Assembly (NCBI RefSeq): GCF_000710915.1
Contig: NZ_BAUA01000192.1
Span: forward strand, 1 to 64,000
Length of the DNA stretch: 64,000 nt
Source: Nocardia brasiliensis IFM 10847
GTDB taxonomy: Bacteria > Actinomycetota > Actinomycetes > Mycobacteriales > Mycobacteriaceae
Direction: 5' to 3'
Shown here: positions 34,022-43,673 of the stretch, in pieces
Numbering within the stretch: the stretch's first letter is position 1
How the letters are laid out: every line of letters starts with the position of its first letter
Position numbers and translations under genes: made by a program
Notes under the pieces: generated by a model
The model's input: the letters and a program-made list of their open reading frames with translations, nothing else
What the model was told of the DNA's origin: nothing
Databases searched by the model: none

Positions 34022-36612
34022 CGGAACTGCCGAACCCGAGCATCCCCATTCCGGCGCCGTCCGCGTCGGCCATGCGGCGCGCGCTGCGCCGGGCGCGTGA
34101 CGGCGTCACGCTGAATGTGGACGAGGCCGCGGTGCTGCTGCACGCCACCGGCGACGACCTGAAGGATCTGAGCAAGAGCGCGGCCCGGGTGCGTGACGCG
34201 GGGCTGGAATCGGCGGGACGGCCGAAGACGATCAGCTACTCGCGCAACGTCTTCATCCCGCTGACCAAGTTGTGCCGGGACAAGTGTCACTACTGCACCT
34301 TCGTCACCGTCCCGGGCAAGCTGCGCGCCGAGGGCAAGGGCATGTTCCTCGAGCCCGACGAGGTGCTCGACATCGCGCGCCGCGGCGCCGCGCTCGGCTG
34401 CAAGGAAGCGCTGTTCACGCTGGGCGACCGCCCCGAGGACCGCTGGCCGGAGGCCGCGCAGTGGCTCGACGAGCGTGGCTACGACTCGACGCTGGACTAT
34501 CTGCGCGCCGTCTCGATCATGGTGCTCGAGGAGACCGGTCTGCTGCCGCACCTGAACCCGGGCGTGATGTCGTGGGAGGAGATCTCCCGGCTCAAGCCGG
34601 TCGCGCAGTCGATGGGCATGATGCTCGAGACCACCGCGACGCGCCTGTTCAGCGAGAAGGGCAACTGCCACTACGGCAGCCCGGACAAGGATCCGGCGGT
34701 CCGGCTGCGCGCCATCACCGACGCCGGTCGGCTCTCGGTGCCCTACACCACGGGCATCCTGGTCGGCATCGGCGAATCGCTGCTGGAGCGGGCCGAGTCG
34801 ATCATGGCGATCCGCAAGCAGCACAAGGCTTTCGGGCATATCCAGGAAGTCATCATCCAGAACTTCCGGGCCAAGGACGACACCGCGATGCGCGACGTGC
34901 CGGACGCGGGCATCGACGAGTTCCTCGCCACCATCGCGGTGACCAGGCTGCTGCTCGGCCCGGATGTGCCGGTGCAGGCGCCGCCGAACCTGGTGTCGCT
35001 CGAAGACTGTCTCGCGCTGATCGACGCGGGCATCGATGACTGGGGCGGCGTCTCGCCGGTCACGGTCGATCACGTGAACCCGGAGCGGCCCTGGCCGAAC
35101 CTGGACACGCTGCGGGAGATCACCGAGGCGGCCGGATACCAGTTGGTCGAGCGAACCTCCGCGCACCCGAAGTATGTGCGCGCGGGCAGCCCGTGGATCG
35201 ATCCGCGGATCGGCGTGCACGTCGCGGCGCTGAGCGATCCGAAGACGGGCCTGGCGAACCCGGACGCGATGCCGGTCGGCCTGCCCTGGCAGGAGCCGGA
35301 CCAGTCCTGGGAGTCCGCGGGCCGGGTGGATCTCAACACCTCGATCGATACCGAGGGCCGCAACACCGAGAGCCGCAGCGATTCGGCACTCGGCCAGGAC
35401 GTGGTCGGTGCGTTCGGCGACTGGGACACCATCCGCGAACAGGCCCGCGACCTGGCCGTCACGGCACCGGAACGGCTCGACTCCGACGTGCTCACCGCGC
35501 TGCGCGCCGCCGAGAACGATCCGGCCGGGCTCAGCGACGCCGACTACCTGGCCTTGGCCACGGCCGACGGCGCGAACCTGGAGGCGGTCGCGGCGCTGGC
35601 CGACGAGCTGCGCCGGGCCGCGGTCGGCGACGACGTCACCTACGTGGTGAACCGGAACATCAACTTCACCAACATCTGCTACACCGGCTGCCGGTTCTGC
35701 GCGTTCGCCCAGCGCAAGGGCGACGCGGACGCGTTCACGCTGAGCATGGACGAGGTCGCGGACCGGGCCTGGGAGGCGCACGTCGACGGTGCCACCGAGG
35801 TCTGTATGCAGGGCGGTATCGATCCCGACCTGCCGGTCACCGGCTACGCCGACATCGTGCGCGCGGTGAAGCAGCGGGTGCCCTCGATGCACGTGCACGC
35901 CTTCAGTCCGATGGAGATCGTGAACGGCGCGTCGCGCGGCGGGCAGAGCATCCGGGACTGGCTGGTCGCGTTGAAGGAGGCGGGCCTGGACACCATTCCG
36001 GGCACGGCCGCCGAGATCCTCGACGACGAGGTGCGCTGGGTGCTCACCAAGGGCAAGCTGCCCACCTCGGCATGGATCGAAGTGATCACCACCGCGCATC
36101 AGATCGGGCTGCGGTCCAGTTCGACGATGATGTACGGGCACGTGGACAACCCGAAGCACTGGGTCGGACATCTGCGGGTGCTGCGCGGAATCCAGGACGA
36201 GACAGGCGGTTTCACCGAGTTCGTGCTGCTGCCGTTCGTGCATCAGAGCGCCCCGCTGTACCTGGCCGGCGCGGCCAGGCCCGGGCCGACGAACCGGGAC
36301 AACCGCGCCGCGCACGCGCTGGCCCGGATCATGCTGCACGGCCGGATCGACAATATCCAGACCAGCTGGGTGAAGCTCGGCACCACCGGAACCCGGGTCA
36401 TGCTCAACAGCGGCGCCAACGACCTCGGCGGCACGCTGATGGAGGAGACGATCTCCCGGATGGCGGGCTCGCAGCACGGTTCGGCCAAGACCGTCGCGGA
36501 GCTGGTCGACATCGCCTCGGGGATCGGCCGTCCGGCCCGCGAGCGGACCACCACGTACGGCGTTCCGCAGCACAAGGTTTCGGCGCTGCCGTTGTCGGTT
36601 GGCTCGGCGTAG
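34018..36612 (+). CDS. fbiC: FO synthase, two-domain FbiC (CofG-CofH fusion)
   Basis: 864 residues made of two radical SAM halves. The N-terminal CofG-like half has the cluster motif CRDKCHYCTF, the C-terminal CofH-like half (from about residue 520) has CYTGCRFCAF, followed by MQGGIDPDL and GTAAEILDDEVRWVLTKGKL. It joins 5-amino-6-ribitylaminouracil and tyrosine to make FO, the deazaflavin of coenzyme F420. The GTG start at 34018 overlaps the leader ORF stop. M. tuberculosis has fbiC (Rv1173) at the same relative position. Confidence 0.97.
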   Translation: MTELPNPSIPIPAPSASAMRRALRRARDGVTLNVDEAAVLLHATGDDLKDLSKSAARVRDAGLESAGRPKTISYSRNVFIPLTKLCRDKCHYCTFVTVPGKLRAEGKGMFLEPDEVLDIARRGAALGCKEALFTLGDRPEDRWPEAAQWLDERGYDSTLDYLRAVSIMVLEETGLLPHLNPGVMSWEEISRLKPVAQSMGMMLETTATRLFSEKGNCHYGSPDKDPAVRLRAITDAGRLSVPYTTGILVGIGESLLERAESIMAIRKQHKAFGHIQEVIIQNFRAKDDTAMRDVPDAGIDEFLATIAVTRLLLGPDVPVQAPPNLVSLEDCLALIDAGIDDWGGVSPVTVDHVNPERPWPNLDTLREITEAAGYQLVERTSAHPKYVRAGSPWIDPRIGVHVAALSDPKTGLANPDAMPVGLPWQEPDQSWESAGRVDLNTSIDTEGRNTESRSDSALGQDVVGAFGDWDTIREQARDLAVTAPERLDSDVLTALRAAENDPAGLSDADYLALATADGANLEAVAALADELRRAAVGDDVTYVVNRNINFTNICYTGCRFCAFAQRKGDADAFTLSMDEVADRAWEAHVDGATEVCMQGGIDPDLPVTGYADIVRAVKQRVPSMHVHAFSPMEIVNGASRGGQSIRDWLVALKEAGLDTIPGTAAEILDDEVRWVLTKGKLPTSAWIEVITTAHQIGLRSSSTMMYGHVDNPKHWVGHLRVLRGIQDETGGFTEFVLLPFVHQSAPLYLAGAARPGPTNRDNRAAHALARIMLHGRIDNIQTSWVKLGTTGTRVMLNSGANDLGGTLMEETISRMAGSQHGSAKTVAELVDIASGIGRPARERTTTYGVPQHKVSALPLSVGSA

Positions 36613-36676
36613 GCTGTTGCTGACGGGGTCCGCCGGCGATAGCCGAGACCCGGTGTGGCGATCGAAGTCGGATTGT

Positions 36677-36707
36677 GGCCGATCCGCCGTAACCCGGCGG
36701 ATCGGCC
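36677..36707 (+). terminator. fbiC terminator
   Basis: Perfect 13-bp arms GGCCGATCCGCCG / CGGCGGATCGGCC with a 5-nt loop (TAACC), 65 bp after the fbiC stop. The remaining 197 bp up to fdxC show no gene and must hold the fdxC promoter. Confidence 0.75.
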
Positions 36708-36904
36708 GGATCCGAGGGGGACGGACCCGCTCCCACGTGGGCTGCCGCGGCGGCCCGGTCCGGCAGGTGGATTCGCGCACCAGCAGTGGCGTGCGGAACA
36801 TCGGAAGTTAGGCAAGGCTGACCCGGAGTAGCGTGGGGGTGTCCGGATAGTGTTTCGCTGGGCGGACTATCCCCGCAAGGTGAGGACAGACTAGGAGAAC
36901 GGCA

Positions 36905-37228
36905 GTGCCGTACATCATCGCTGAACCGTGCGTTGACGTGAAGGACAAGGCATGCATCGAGGAATGCCCCGTGGACTGCATCTACGAGGGTGGCCGCATG
37001 CTGTACATCCATCCCGACGAATGCGTGGACTGTGGTGCATGTGAACCGGTGTGCCCGGTGGAGGCGATCTTCTACGAAGACGACACCCCGGACCAGTGGA
37101 GCGGATACGTGAACGCCAACGTCGACTTCTTCGACGAGCTCGGTTCGCCGGGCGGCGCCACCAAGGTCGGCAAGGTCGATTACGACCCGCCGTTCATCAA
37201 GGAACTCCCGCCGATGGCGAGCGAGTAG
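36905..37228 (+). CDS. fdxC: Ferredoxin, 7Fe/8Fe bacterial type (FdxC)
   Basis: 107 residues. First cluster region: PCVDVKDKACIEECPVDCIYEGG, where the altered spacing before CIEECPVDC fits a 3Fe-4S site; second region: CVDCGACEPVCPVEAIFYED, a 4Fe-4S site. It is a low-potential cytoplasmic electron carrier. GTG 36905 follows AGGAGAACGGCA. It precedes dapC by 7 bp, matching the Rv1177-Rv1178 order. Confidence 0.95.
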   Translation: MPYIIAEPCVDVKDKACIEECPVDCIYEGGRMLYIHPDECVDCGACEPVCPVEAIFYEDDTPDQWSGYVNANVDFFDELGSPGGATKVGKVDYDPPFIKELPPMASE

Positions 37229-37235
37229 CTCTGCC

Positions 37236-38339
37236 GTGAGCACGCGTACCCGGGTCAGCAGCCTGCTTCCCGATTTTCCCTGGGACACCATCGCTTCGGC
37301 GAAGGCGAAGGCCGCGGCGCATCCCGGTGGCATCGTCGACCTGTCGGTCGGCACGCCGGTCGACCCGGTCGATCCGCTGATCCGCACCGCGTTGAACGCG
37401 GCTTCGGCGGTGCCCGGCTACCCCGCCACGCACGGCACGCCGGAACTGCGCGCGGCCGTGGTGGACGCGCTGAAACGACGGTTCGGGATCACCGGGCTGG
37501 ACGCTGCCGCCGTACTGCCCGTGATCGGCACCAAGGAACTGATCGCCGGGCTGCCTCGGCTGCTCGGCCTCGGTGCGGCGGACCTGGTCGTCATTCCCGA
37601 GGTCGCGTACCCGACCTACGAGGTCGGCGCGCTGCTGGCCGGCGCGCAGATCGTGCGCGCCGACGGGCTCACCCAGCTCGGTCCGCGCACGCCCGCGCTG
37701 CTGTACGTGAATTCCCCGGCCAACCCGACGGGCCGCGTGCTCGGCGTCGAACACCTGCGCAAGGTCGTCGAATTCGCCCGCGAGCGCGACGTGATCGTCG
37801 CCTCGGACGAGTGCTATCTCGGCCTCACCTGGGAAGGCCGTGCGGTCTCCATCCTCGACCCCGAGGTTTCCGGTGGCGACCACACGAATCTGCTTGCCGT
37901 GCATTCGCTGTCGAAGACCTCGAACCTGGCCAGCTACCGGGCCGGTTTCGTCGCGGGCGATCCCGCGCTGGTCGCCGAGCTGCTCGAGGTGCGCAAGCAT
38001 TCCGGCCTGATGGTGCCGTACCCGATCCAGAGCGCGATGACCGCGGCACTCGGTGACGACACGCACGAGGCGCAGCAGCGGGAGCGTTACCGCGCCCGGC
38101 GCGACGTGCTGCGGAAGGCGTTGGAAGCGGCGGGTTTCCGAGTCGACCACTCCGAGGCGGGCCTTTACCTGTGGTCCACTCGGGGCGAAGCCTGCCGGAC
38201 GACGCTGGACTGGCTGGCCGACCGCGGCATCCTGGCCGCGCCCGGTGATTTCTACGGCCCGGCCGGTGCGGAGCACGTCCGCATCGCGCTCACCGCCACC
38301 GACGAGCGCATCGCCGCCGCCGTCGAGCGACTGAGCTAG
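37236..38339 (+). CDS. dapC: Succinyldiaminopimelate aminotransferase DapC
   Basis: 367 residues, PLP-dependent fold type I class I/II aminotransferase. Schiff-base lysine in SLSKTSNLASYRAGF, PLP-phosphate and substrate contacts in NSPANPTGRVLG and the arginine of RIALTATDER. In M. tuberculosis the equivalent (Rv1178, next to fdxC) is assigned as N-succinyldiaminopimelate aminotransferase. It works in the same DAP/lysine route as dapD and dapE further along this window. GTG start 37236. Confidence 0.88.
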   Translation: MSTRTRVSSLLPDFPWDTIASAKAKAAAHPGGIVDLSVGTPVDPVDPLIRTALNAASAVPGYPATHGTPELRAAVVDALKRRFGITGLDAAAVLPVIGTKELIAGLPRLLGLGAADLVVIPEVAYPTYEVGALLAGAQIVRADGLTQLGPRTPALLYVNSPANPTGRVLGVEHLRKVVEFARERDVIVASDECYLGLTWEGRAVSILDPEVSGGDHTNLLAVHSLSKTSNLASYRAGFVAGDPALVAELLEVRKHSGLMVPYPIQSAMTAALGDDTHEAQQRERYRARRDVLRKALEAAGFRVDHSEAGLYLWSTRGEACRTTLDWLADRGILAAPGDFYGPAGAEHVRIALTATDERIAAAVERLS

Positions 38340-38473
38340 GCCCTGTCTCTAAGTCCCATCCGGGGCCTCCACGGTCCAGCTCCGGCCGGACTTCGGCGCA
38401 GGGCCTAGACGACACGCAGCCGGGTGCGCTGCGCAAGCGCCGTCGGCGAGCCGGGACAGCGCTAGCCTGAACT

Positions 38474-40117
38474 ATGGACGCTGTCACGGTTGTCCCTACT
38501 CCTGCCAACGAGCCGGTGCACTCGTACGCACCCGGCAGCCGCGAGCGTGAGCTGCTGGTCGCCAAGCTGGCCGAAATCGCCGCCGACACCGCCGAGGTGC
38601 CGCTGGTGATCGGCGGCAAGTACCGGCCCGGCAGCGGCGAGCGACACGAGATCGTCGCGCCGCATCGGCACCGGCATGTGCTGGGGACCTACACCGACAC
38701 CACACAATCCGAGGCGCAGGGCGCGATCGACGCCGCGACCGCGGCCGCGCCGGACTGGCGGGCACTGCCGTTCGACGAGCGCGCGGCGATCTTCCTGCGC
38801 GCCGCCGATCTGCTCGCCGGGCCGTGGCGGGAGACGGTGGCCGCCGCGACCATGCTCGGGCAATCGAAATCCGCGCAGCAGGCCGAGATCGACGCGCCGT
38901 GTGAGCTGGTGGACTTCTGGCGTTTCAATGTGGCTTTCGCGCGCCAGATCATGACCCAGCAGCCGGAGTCGAGTCCCGGGGTGTGGAATCGGCTGGACTA
39001 CCGGCCGCTGGAGGGATTCGTCTACGCGATCACCCCGTTCAATTTCACCGCGATCGCGGGCAACCTGCCCACCGCGCCCGCGCTGATGGGCAACACCGTG
39101 GTGTGGAAGCCGTCGCCGACCCAGACGTTGTCGGCCTTCTACACGATGCGGCTGCTGGAAGCGGCGGGCCTGCCGCCCGGGGTGATCAATATGGTGACCG
39201 GCGACGGCCGGGATCTGTCCGAGGTGGCGCTGGCCGACCCGCGGCTCGCCGGTATCCACTTCACCGGCTCCACCAAGACCTTTCAGCATCTCTGGCAGCA
39301 GGTCGGGGCGAATCTCGGCCGCTACCACGGGTATCCGCGACTGGTCGGGGAGACCGGCGGCAAGGACTTCGTCGTGGCGCACCCCTCGGCGGACCCGCAT
39401 GCGTTGCGGGCAGCGCTGATTCGCGGCGCCTTCGAATATCAGGGGCAGAAGTGTTCCGCGGCGTCGCGCGCCTATATCCCGCGCACGATCTGGCAGGCGA
39501 TGGGGGAGGACTTCCTGCACCAGACCGACGAGCTGACCTACGGGGACGTCGCCGATCTGTCCAATTTCGGTGGCGCGCTGATCGATCGGCGCGCGTTCGA
39601 CAAGAACGTCGCGGCGATCGAGCGAGCCAGGGCGGCGGGGCTGACCATCCCGGTCGGCGGCAGCTGGGACGACAGCGAAGGCTGGTTCGTCCGCCCCACC
39701 GTGCTGCTGGCCGACGACCCGCGTGACGAGTCCTTCGCCACGGAGTATTTCGGCCCGATCCTTTCCGTGCATGTCTACGACGACGCCGAACCCGGTGCGT
39801 TCGCGGCGATCCTGGCCGAGGCCGAATCGGCCGCGCCCTACGCGCTGACCGGCGCGGTGTTCGCCCAGGACCGCCAGGCGATCGAACAGGCGGGTGCGGC
39901 ACTGCGTTTCGCGGCGGGCAATTTCTACATCAACGACAAGCCGACGGGTGCGGTGGTGGGGCAGCAGCCTTTCGGCGGTGCGCGAGCCTCGGGCACCGAC
40001 GACAAGGCGGGCTCGCCGCTGAATCTGCTGCGCTGGGTGGCGCCGCGCACGATCAAGGAGACCTTCGTGCCGCCTACCGGATACCGCTATCCGCATATGG
40101 ACTCGGACACAGCGTGA
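38474..40117 (+). CDS. rocA: 1-pyrroline-5-carboxylate dehydrogenase RocA/PruA
   Basis: 547 residues, aldehyde dehydrogenase superfamily of the long P5C dehydrogenase type. Catalytic glutamate in VGETGGKDFV, catalytic cysteine in EYQGQKCSAASRAY, NAD-binding FTGSTKTFQHLW and YAITPFNFTAIAGNLPTAPALMGNTVVWKPS. Oxidises P5C/glutamate semialdehyde to glutamate, the second step of proline use. Its stop overlaps the GTG start of the proline dehydrogenase gene (GTGA). Confidence 0.96.
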   Translation: MDAVTVVPTPANEPVHSYAPGSRERELLVAKLAEIAADTAEVPLVIGGKYRPGSGERHEIVAPHRHRHVLGTYTDTTQSEAQGAIDAATAAAPDWRALPFDERAAIFLRAADLLAGPWRETVAAATMLGQSKSAQQAEIDAPCELVDFWRFNVAFARQIMTQQPESSPGVWNRLDYRPLEGFVYAITPFNFTAIAGNLPTAPALMGNTVVWKPSPTQTLSAFYTMRLLEAAGLPPGVINMVTGDGRDLSEVALADPRLAGIHFTGSTKTFQHLWQQVGANLGRYHGYPRLVGETGGKDFVVAHPSADPHALRAALIRGAFEYQGQKCSAASRAYIPRTIWQAMGEDFLHQTDELTYGDVADLSNFGGALIDRRAFDKNVAAIERARAAGLTIPVGGSWDDSEGWFVRPTVLLADDPRDESFATEYFGPILSVHVYDDAEPGAFAAILAEAESAAPYALTGAVFAQDRQAIEQAGAALRFAAGNFYINDKPTGAVVGQQPFGGARASGTDDKAGSPLNLLRWVAPRTIKETFVPPTGYRYPHMDSDTA

Positions 40118-41070
40118 ATCCCTTGCGGCCCGTCATCCTCGCGGCGGCGGAATCGTCGCGGTTGCGGCGCGCGGTCACCGGGCTGCCGGTGACCGCGGGT
40201 ATCGTCCGGCGGTTCGTCGCGGGGGAGACCAGGGCCGAGCTCATCGAGGTGGCGCGAGCGCTGCTCGACAGCGGCCGGATGGTCAGTGTGGACTTTCTCG
40301 GGGAGAACACCACCGACCGGGCGCAGGCCGATGCCACGGTGGCCGAGTACCTTTCGTTGATCGCGGAGCTGTCCGCGCTGAAACGTCCTGCGCTGCCCGG
40401 GATCACCGCACCACCGGTCGAGGTCTCGGTGAAGTTGTCCGCGCTCGGCCAAGCCCTGCCGGGCGACGGTCCCGCAGTGGCCACCGCGAACCTGCGGATC
40501 CTGTGTGCCGCGGCCGCGCGGGCCGAGGTCTGGGTGACCGTCGACGCCGAGGACCACACCACCACCGCGGACACCTTGGCCACCGTGTCGCAGTTGCGGG
40601 CGGAATTCCCTTGGCTCGGCGCAGTTCTGCAGGCCTATCTGCATCGGGCCGAGGCGGACTGCCGGTCGCTGTCGGGTCCGGATTCGCGTGTTCGCCTGTG
40701 CAAGGGCGCCTATCGCGAGCCCGCCGAGGTCGCCTTCCAGCGCGCCCCCGAGGTGACCGACTCCTACCTGCGCTGTCTCGAGGTGCTGATGCGGGGTGCG
40801 GGCTACCCGATGGTCGCCACGCACGATCCGGTGCCGATCGTCGCGGCGGAGCAGCTCGTCCGCGAAACCGGGCGCGGCCCAGCTCGTTTCGAGCATCAGA
40901 TGCTGTACGGAGTACGCGACGTGGAGCAGCGCAGGCTGGCCGCCGCGGGTACGGCCGTTCGGGTGTACGTCCCCTACGGCAGTCAGTGGTACGGCTATCT
41001 GACCCGGCGACTGGCCGAGCGCCCAGCCAACCTCACCTTCTTCCTCCGTGCGTTGGTGAGCAGGTCGTGA
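40114..41070 (+). CDS. Proline dehydrogenase (monofunctional, FAD)
   Basis: 318 residues, TIM-barrel PRODH. Motifs: VSVKLSALGQAL, VTVDAEDHTTTADT, LGAVLQAYLHRAEAD, RVRLCKGAYREP, ARFEHQMLYGVRDVEQRR and the substrate-binding arginines of YLTRRLAERPAN. Oxidises proline to P5C and passes electrons to quinone or another acceptor; the product goes to the upstream RocA. Coupled to rocA by a 4-bp overlap, as Rv1187-Rv1188. Confidence 0.95.
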   Translation: MNPLRPVILAAAESSRLRRAVTGLPVTAGIVRRFVAGETRAELIEVARALLDSGRMVSVDFLGENTTDRAQADATVAEYLSLIAELSALKRPALPGITAPPVEVSVKLSALGQALPGDGPAVATANLRILCAAAARAEVWVTVDAEDHTTTADTLATVSQLRAEFPWLGAVLQAYLHRAEADCRSLSGPDSRVRLCKGAYREPAEVAFQRAPEVTDSYLRCLEVLMRGAGYPMVATHDPVPIVAAEQLVRETGRGPARFEHQMLYGVRDVEQRRLAAAGTAVRVYVPYGSQWYGYLTRRLAERPANLTFFLRALVSRS

Positions 41071-41075
41071 AAGGG

Positions 41076-41107
41076 TCGGTGGGCGCGACATTCGTCCCGC
41101 CCACCGA
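41076..41107. terminator. Hairpin between proline dehydrogenase and DUF2236 gene
   Basis: Perfect 10-bp arms TCGGTGGGCG / CGCCCACCGA with a 12-nt loop between convergent genes. Confidence 0.65.
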
Positions 41108-41133
41108 TCCGCTGGTGTCCCTTTCCGAAGTCC

Positions 41134-42006
41134 CTACACCAGTGGCTTTCCGAGGCGCATCCGCCTGCGCAGGTCGAACAGGTAGGCGTTCAACGGAAAC
41201 AGTCGCGCCTGTTTCGGCAACCGGTTGTGTACGAGCGAGATACCCCGCAGCAGTTGGTCGAATCGGCGTTGATCGCGCTCGGTCCACGTCATCCGCATTT
41301 CGTCGCGCACGTGCTGTGGCAGCAGACCGGCCACGACGAAGCGCTGCAGCCGCGCGAAGGCGAACTGCACCGGGCGCGGCATCATCCGGAGATCGATGAG
41401 GTCGTCGAAGTAGGCGCGCAGCGCGGGTTCGATCCGGTACTGCACCAGATTCTCCGCCCACCACGCGAGGAAGGTCGCGCGGTCCGCAGGCCACATCTCC
41501 GGTCGCATCTGCAGCGTCGTGCCGAGCCGGGCGCAGTACTGATAGAGCGCTTCGGCCTCCGAGGGTGCGAGCGGGCCGTGCATCCTGGTGTAGAGGTCGT
41601 CGAGGCCCCAATAGATCGTGCCCGCCACCCAGAGCTGCAACTTCGGATCGAAAGCGTTGTACTTCACCGGGCTGCGGTCACTGGAACGAACCGGTCGATG
41701 CGAACGGTTGACCGCCTCGCGATAGGCCGCGCGCTCTTCGTCGGAGCCCATCGTCGCGACGGCGATATAGGTGAGCGTGGTGCGCAGCCGCTTGACCGGA
41801 TGCAGGGTCACTTTGCCGCTGTCCACCGTGCTCTCCAGCACGCCGCGGCCGACCGGGCGCAGGCTCAGCTGCATGATCACGTTGGCGGTGCCGCCGAGAA
41901 AGGCCGCGACGCCGTCCAGGTACGGCTGGACCGTTTCGGGCGTGAGTGGTTCGAAGGGGTGGACCTCGTCCGGCTCGGGCTCGGCGGCGCGTAGCGGTGC
42001 GGTCAT
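41134..42006 (-). CDS. Oxygenase MpaB family protein (DUF2236), copy A
   Basis: 290 residues. Family features: FEPLTPETVQPYLDGVAAFLGGTANVIMQLS, RPVGRGVLESTVDSGKVTLHPVKRLRTTLTYIAVATMGSDEERAAYREAVNRSHRPV (the RxxVNRxHxxV heme region) and YNAFDPKLQLWVAGTIYWGLDDLY. DUF2236 proteins include heme oxygenases such as latex-clearing protein and MpaB. ATG 42006 follows GAGG at a normal distance. Paralogue of the gene at 43674-44528 and preceded by the same operator pattern. Confidence 0.9.
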   Translation of the reverse strand: MTAPLRAAEPEPDEVHPFEPLTPETVQPYLDGVAAFLGGTANVIMQLSLRPVGRGVLESTVDSGKVTLHPVKRLRTTLTYIAVATMGSDEERAAYREAVNRSHRPVRSSDRSPVKYNAFDPKLQLWVAGTIYWGLDDLYTRMHGPLAPSEAEALYQYCARLGTTLQMRPEMWPADRATFLAWWAENLVQYRIEPALRAYFDDLIDLRMMPRPVQFAFARLQRFVVAGLLPQHVRDEMRMTWTERDQRRFDQLLRGISLVHNRLPKQARLFPLNAYLFDLRRRMRLGKPLV

Positions 42007-42055
42007 CGTCGACCTCGTCTTTCTGTGTCCGCCGGCGGCGCGCGCCTGCGTACGA

Positions 42056-42082
42056 TGAGAAGATTCGTATGTCACCTTCTCA
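42056..42082. promoter_or_regulatory. Operator-like inverted repeat, copy A
   Basis: TGAGAAG-N13-CTTCTCA, a 27-bp dyad, 50 bp upstream of the DUF2236 copy A start and 96 bp upstream of the TetR gene. The same pattern with the same 13-bp spacer lies before copy B (44547-44573). Confidence 0.75.
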
Positions 42083-42177
42083 TTGCCTCGGTGGGGTGTC
42101 AACGGTTGCGCGCCGCCAATTGCTTCGCTGCGATGCTTTGTGCATCATCGTTTCATCGGCGGGGCTAGGGTGGAGGA

Positions 42178-42810
42178 ATGGCGAAGTTGACCAAACTCCT
42201 GCCGCGGATTCGGAGCGCGGGCCCGGAGGACCGCAACCAAACGCGTGTGCTCGACGCGGCGCTGCTGGCCTTCCTGGACTTCGGCATCAAGCGCACCAGC
42301 ATGGTCGAGGTGGCGCGGCGCTGCGGCCTCTCGCTCGCCACGCTGTACCGGCGCTTCGCCAGCAAGTCGGACCTGATCGAGGCGGTCGGGTTGCGCCAGA
42401 CCCGGGAGTTCGTCGAGCAGGTCGACGCGGCGTTGCAGCAACAGGTCGATCGGGACGCGTCGGCGCAGGAGCAGATCGTCGAGCTCTTCGCCGCGTTCAT
42501 CACGGGGCTGCGCGACAACCAGCTCGTGCATCGGCTGCTGGCCACGGAACCCGAACTGGTCCTGCCGTTTCTGACCGTCAAGGGCGCGCCGATCATCGAA
42601 CTCGGCCGGGATTACCTGGCCGAGTTCATCACTCGGCTACAGCGCGAGGGCAAGCTGCCCGAATACGATCCCGAACCGCTGGCGGAGATGATCGCGCGCA
42701 CCGCGCTGTCGTTGGCGCTGACACCGCAAACGGTCATTCCGCTGCACGACGACGCGGCGATCCGGCAGTTCGCCCGCGATCACGTGGTGGTGTCGTTCCG
42801 CGTACCGTGA
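42178..42810 (+). CDS. TetR family transcriptional regulator
   Basis: 210 residues. N-terminal HTH: RVLDAALLAFLDFGIKRTSMVEVARRCGLSLATLYRRFASKSDLIEAV. The C-terminal ligand domain is not specific to a named group. Divergent from DUF2236 copy A, with the inverted repeat TGAGAAG-N13-CTTCTCA between them, and 1.7 kb from copy B, which has the same site. It is therefore the best candidate regulator of both DUF2236 genes. Confidence 0.92.
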   Translation: MAKLTKLLPRIRSAGPEDRNQTRVLDAALLAFLDFGIKRTSMVEVARRCGLSLATLYRRFASKSDLIEAVGLRQTREFVEQVDAALQQQVDRDASAQEQIVELFAAFITGLRDNQLVHRLLATEPELVLPFLTVKGAPIIELGRDYLAEFITRLQREGKLPEYDPEPLAEMIARTALSLALTPQTVIPLHDDAAIRQFARDHVVVSFRVP

Positions 42811-42820
42811 TCCGTGCGCG

Positions 42821-43552
42821 TCATCGAACCTGTTGTCGTGCAGGCTGACTCGGCACGAACATGCCGACCGTGGCCAGCGGCATCGCGGCCATGAGATCGA
42901 GGGTCTGCTCGGCGGCGGAGCCGTGCGTGTGCGCGACCACCACGAAACCCGTGCCGTACGAAGCGGATGCGACGTCCGGCGGGCCGAGATCGGACCAACC
43001 CCACTTGGTGCCCTGGACGAGCGGCCAGCGGGCGGTGCCCCAATCCTGTTCGGTGCCATCGGCCGCCGTGGCGCCGGCCGCCGCCATCCATTCGAAGATC
43101 GGCGAGCCGCGGTCGTCGCGCAATTTGGTGATCAGGAATTCGGCGATGTCGGCGGTGCTCGTCGCGGCCATGCCCCACTCGCCGTAGGGGTGCGTATCGG
43201 CCAAATGGTATTCGGCCGCAATGGCTTCGATCGCGCGCGGATACTTGGCCTCCGTCGCGTTCGCGGCGCCGTCGTCGGAGTAGCGGATCATCCGCTCGGC
43301 CAGTTCCCGGTCGCTCGGTGCGCCGTCGCCGTGCCGCAGGGCATAGTCCGCGAGATACAGCTTGACCAGTGACAGGGCCGCCCGGGACTCGTGTTCGTTC
43401 GCGGTGCTCCAGCCGCCGCCCGCCGCGGCGCGGAACGTGACCGCCGTGCGCGGCGGCACCACGTCGGGGCCGAGCGGCGCCGCGCCCGCCTGGGGTGCGT
43501 GGAAGGCGCAGCACAGCGCGATGGCGAACACCGTCAGGGTGCCACGGTTCAC
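42821..43552 (-). CDS. Secreted beta-lactamase-like serine hydrolase (class A fold, atypical)
   Basis: 243 residues with a signal peptide (NRGTLTVFAIALCCAFHAPQAGA). The mature part resembles a class A beta-lactamase or related surface protein: SLVKLYLADY has the SxxK pattern, RYSDDGAANA stands where SDN is expected, and TKWGWSD could be the KTG strand (KWG). With SDD and KWG in place of SDN and KTG, real beta-lactam hydrolysis is doubtful. GTG 43552 follows AAGGAGG by 4 nt. It ends 10 bp from the end of the convergent TetR gene. Confidence 0.8.
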   Translation of the reverse strand: MNRGTLTVFAIALCCAFHAPQAGAAPLGPDVVPPRTAVTFRAAAGGGWSTANEHESRAALSLVKLYLADYALRHGDGAPSDRELAERMIRYSDDGAANATEAKYPRAIEAIAAEYHLADTHPYGEWGMAATSTADIAEFLITKLRDDRGSPIFEWMAAAGATAADGTEQDWGTARWPLVQGTKWGWSDLGPPDVASASYGTGFVVVAHTHGSAAEQTLDLMAAMPLATVGMFVPSQPARQQVR

Positions 43553-43673
43553 GAGTCCTCCTTGCCGTGCCCCCTTTGCGCGGTATGCCCGTCCCTGACG
43601 AGGTAACACCGCACACGGCGAAAAGCCGGGCACGACATGCCGACGTCGCGAATTTGTGTCCGTCGCCGGCAGG

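Noticed and set aside
33922..36801. Very long open frame on the minus strand opposite fbiC
   Set aside because: Its residues are arginine/histidine/glycine-rich low-complexity typical of an antisense frame in high-GC DNA, whereas the plus strand encodes a complete two-domain FbiC.
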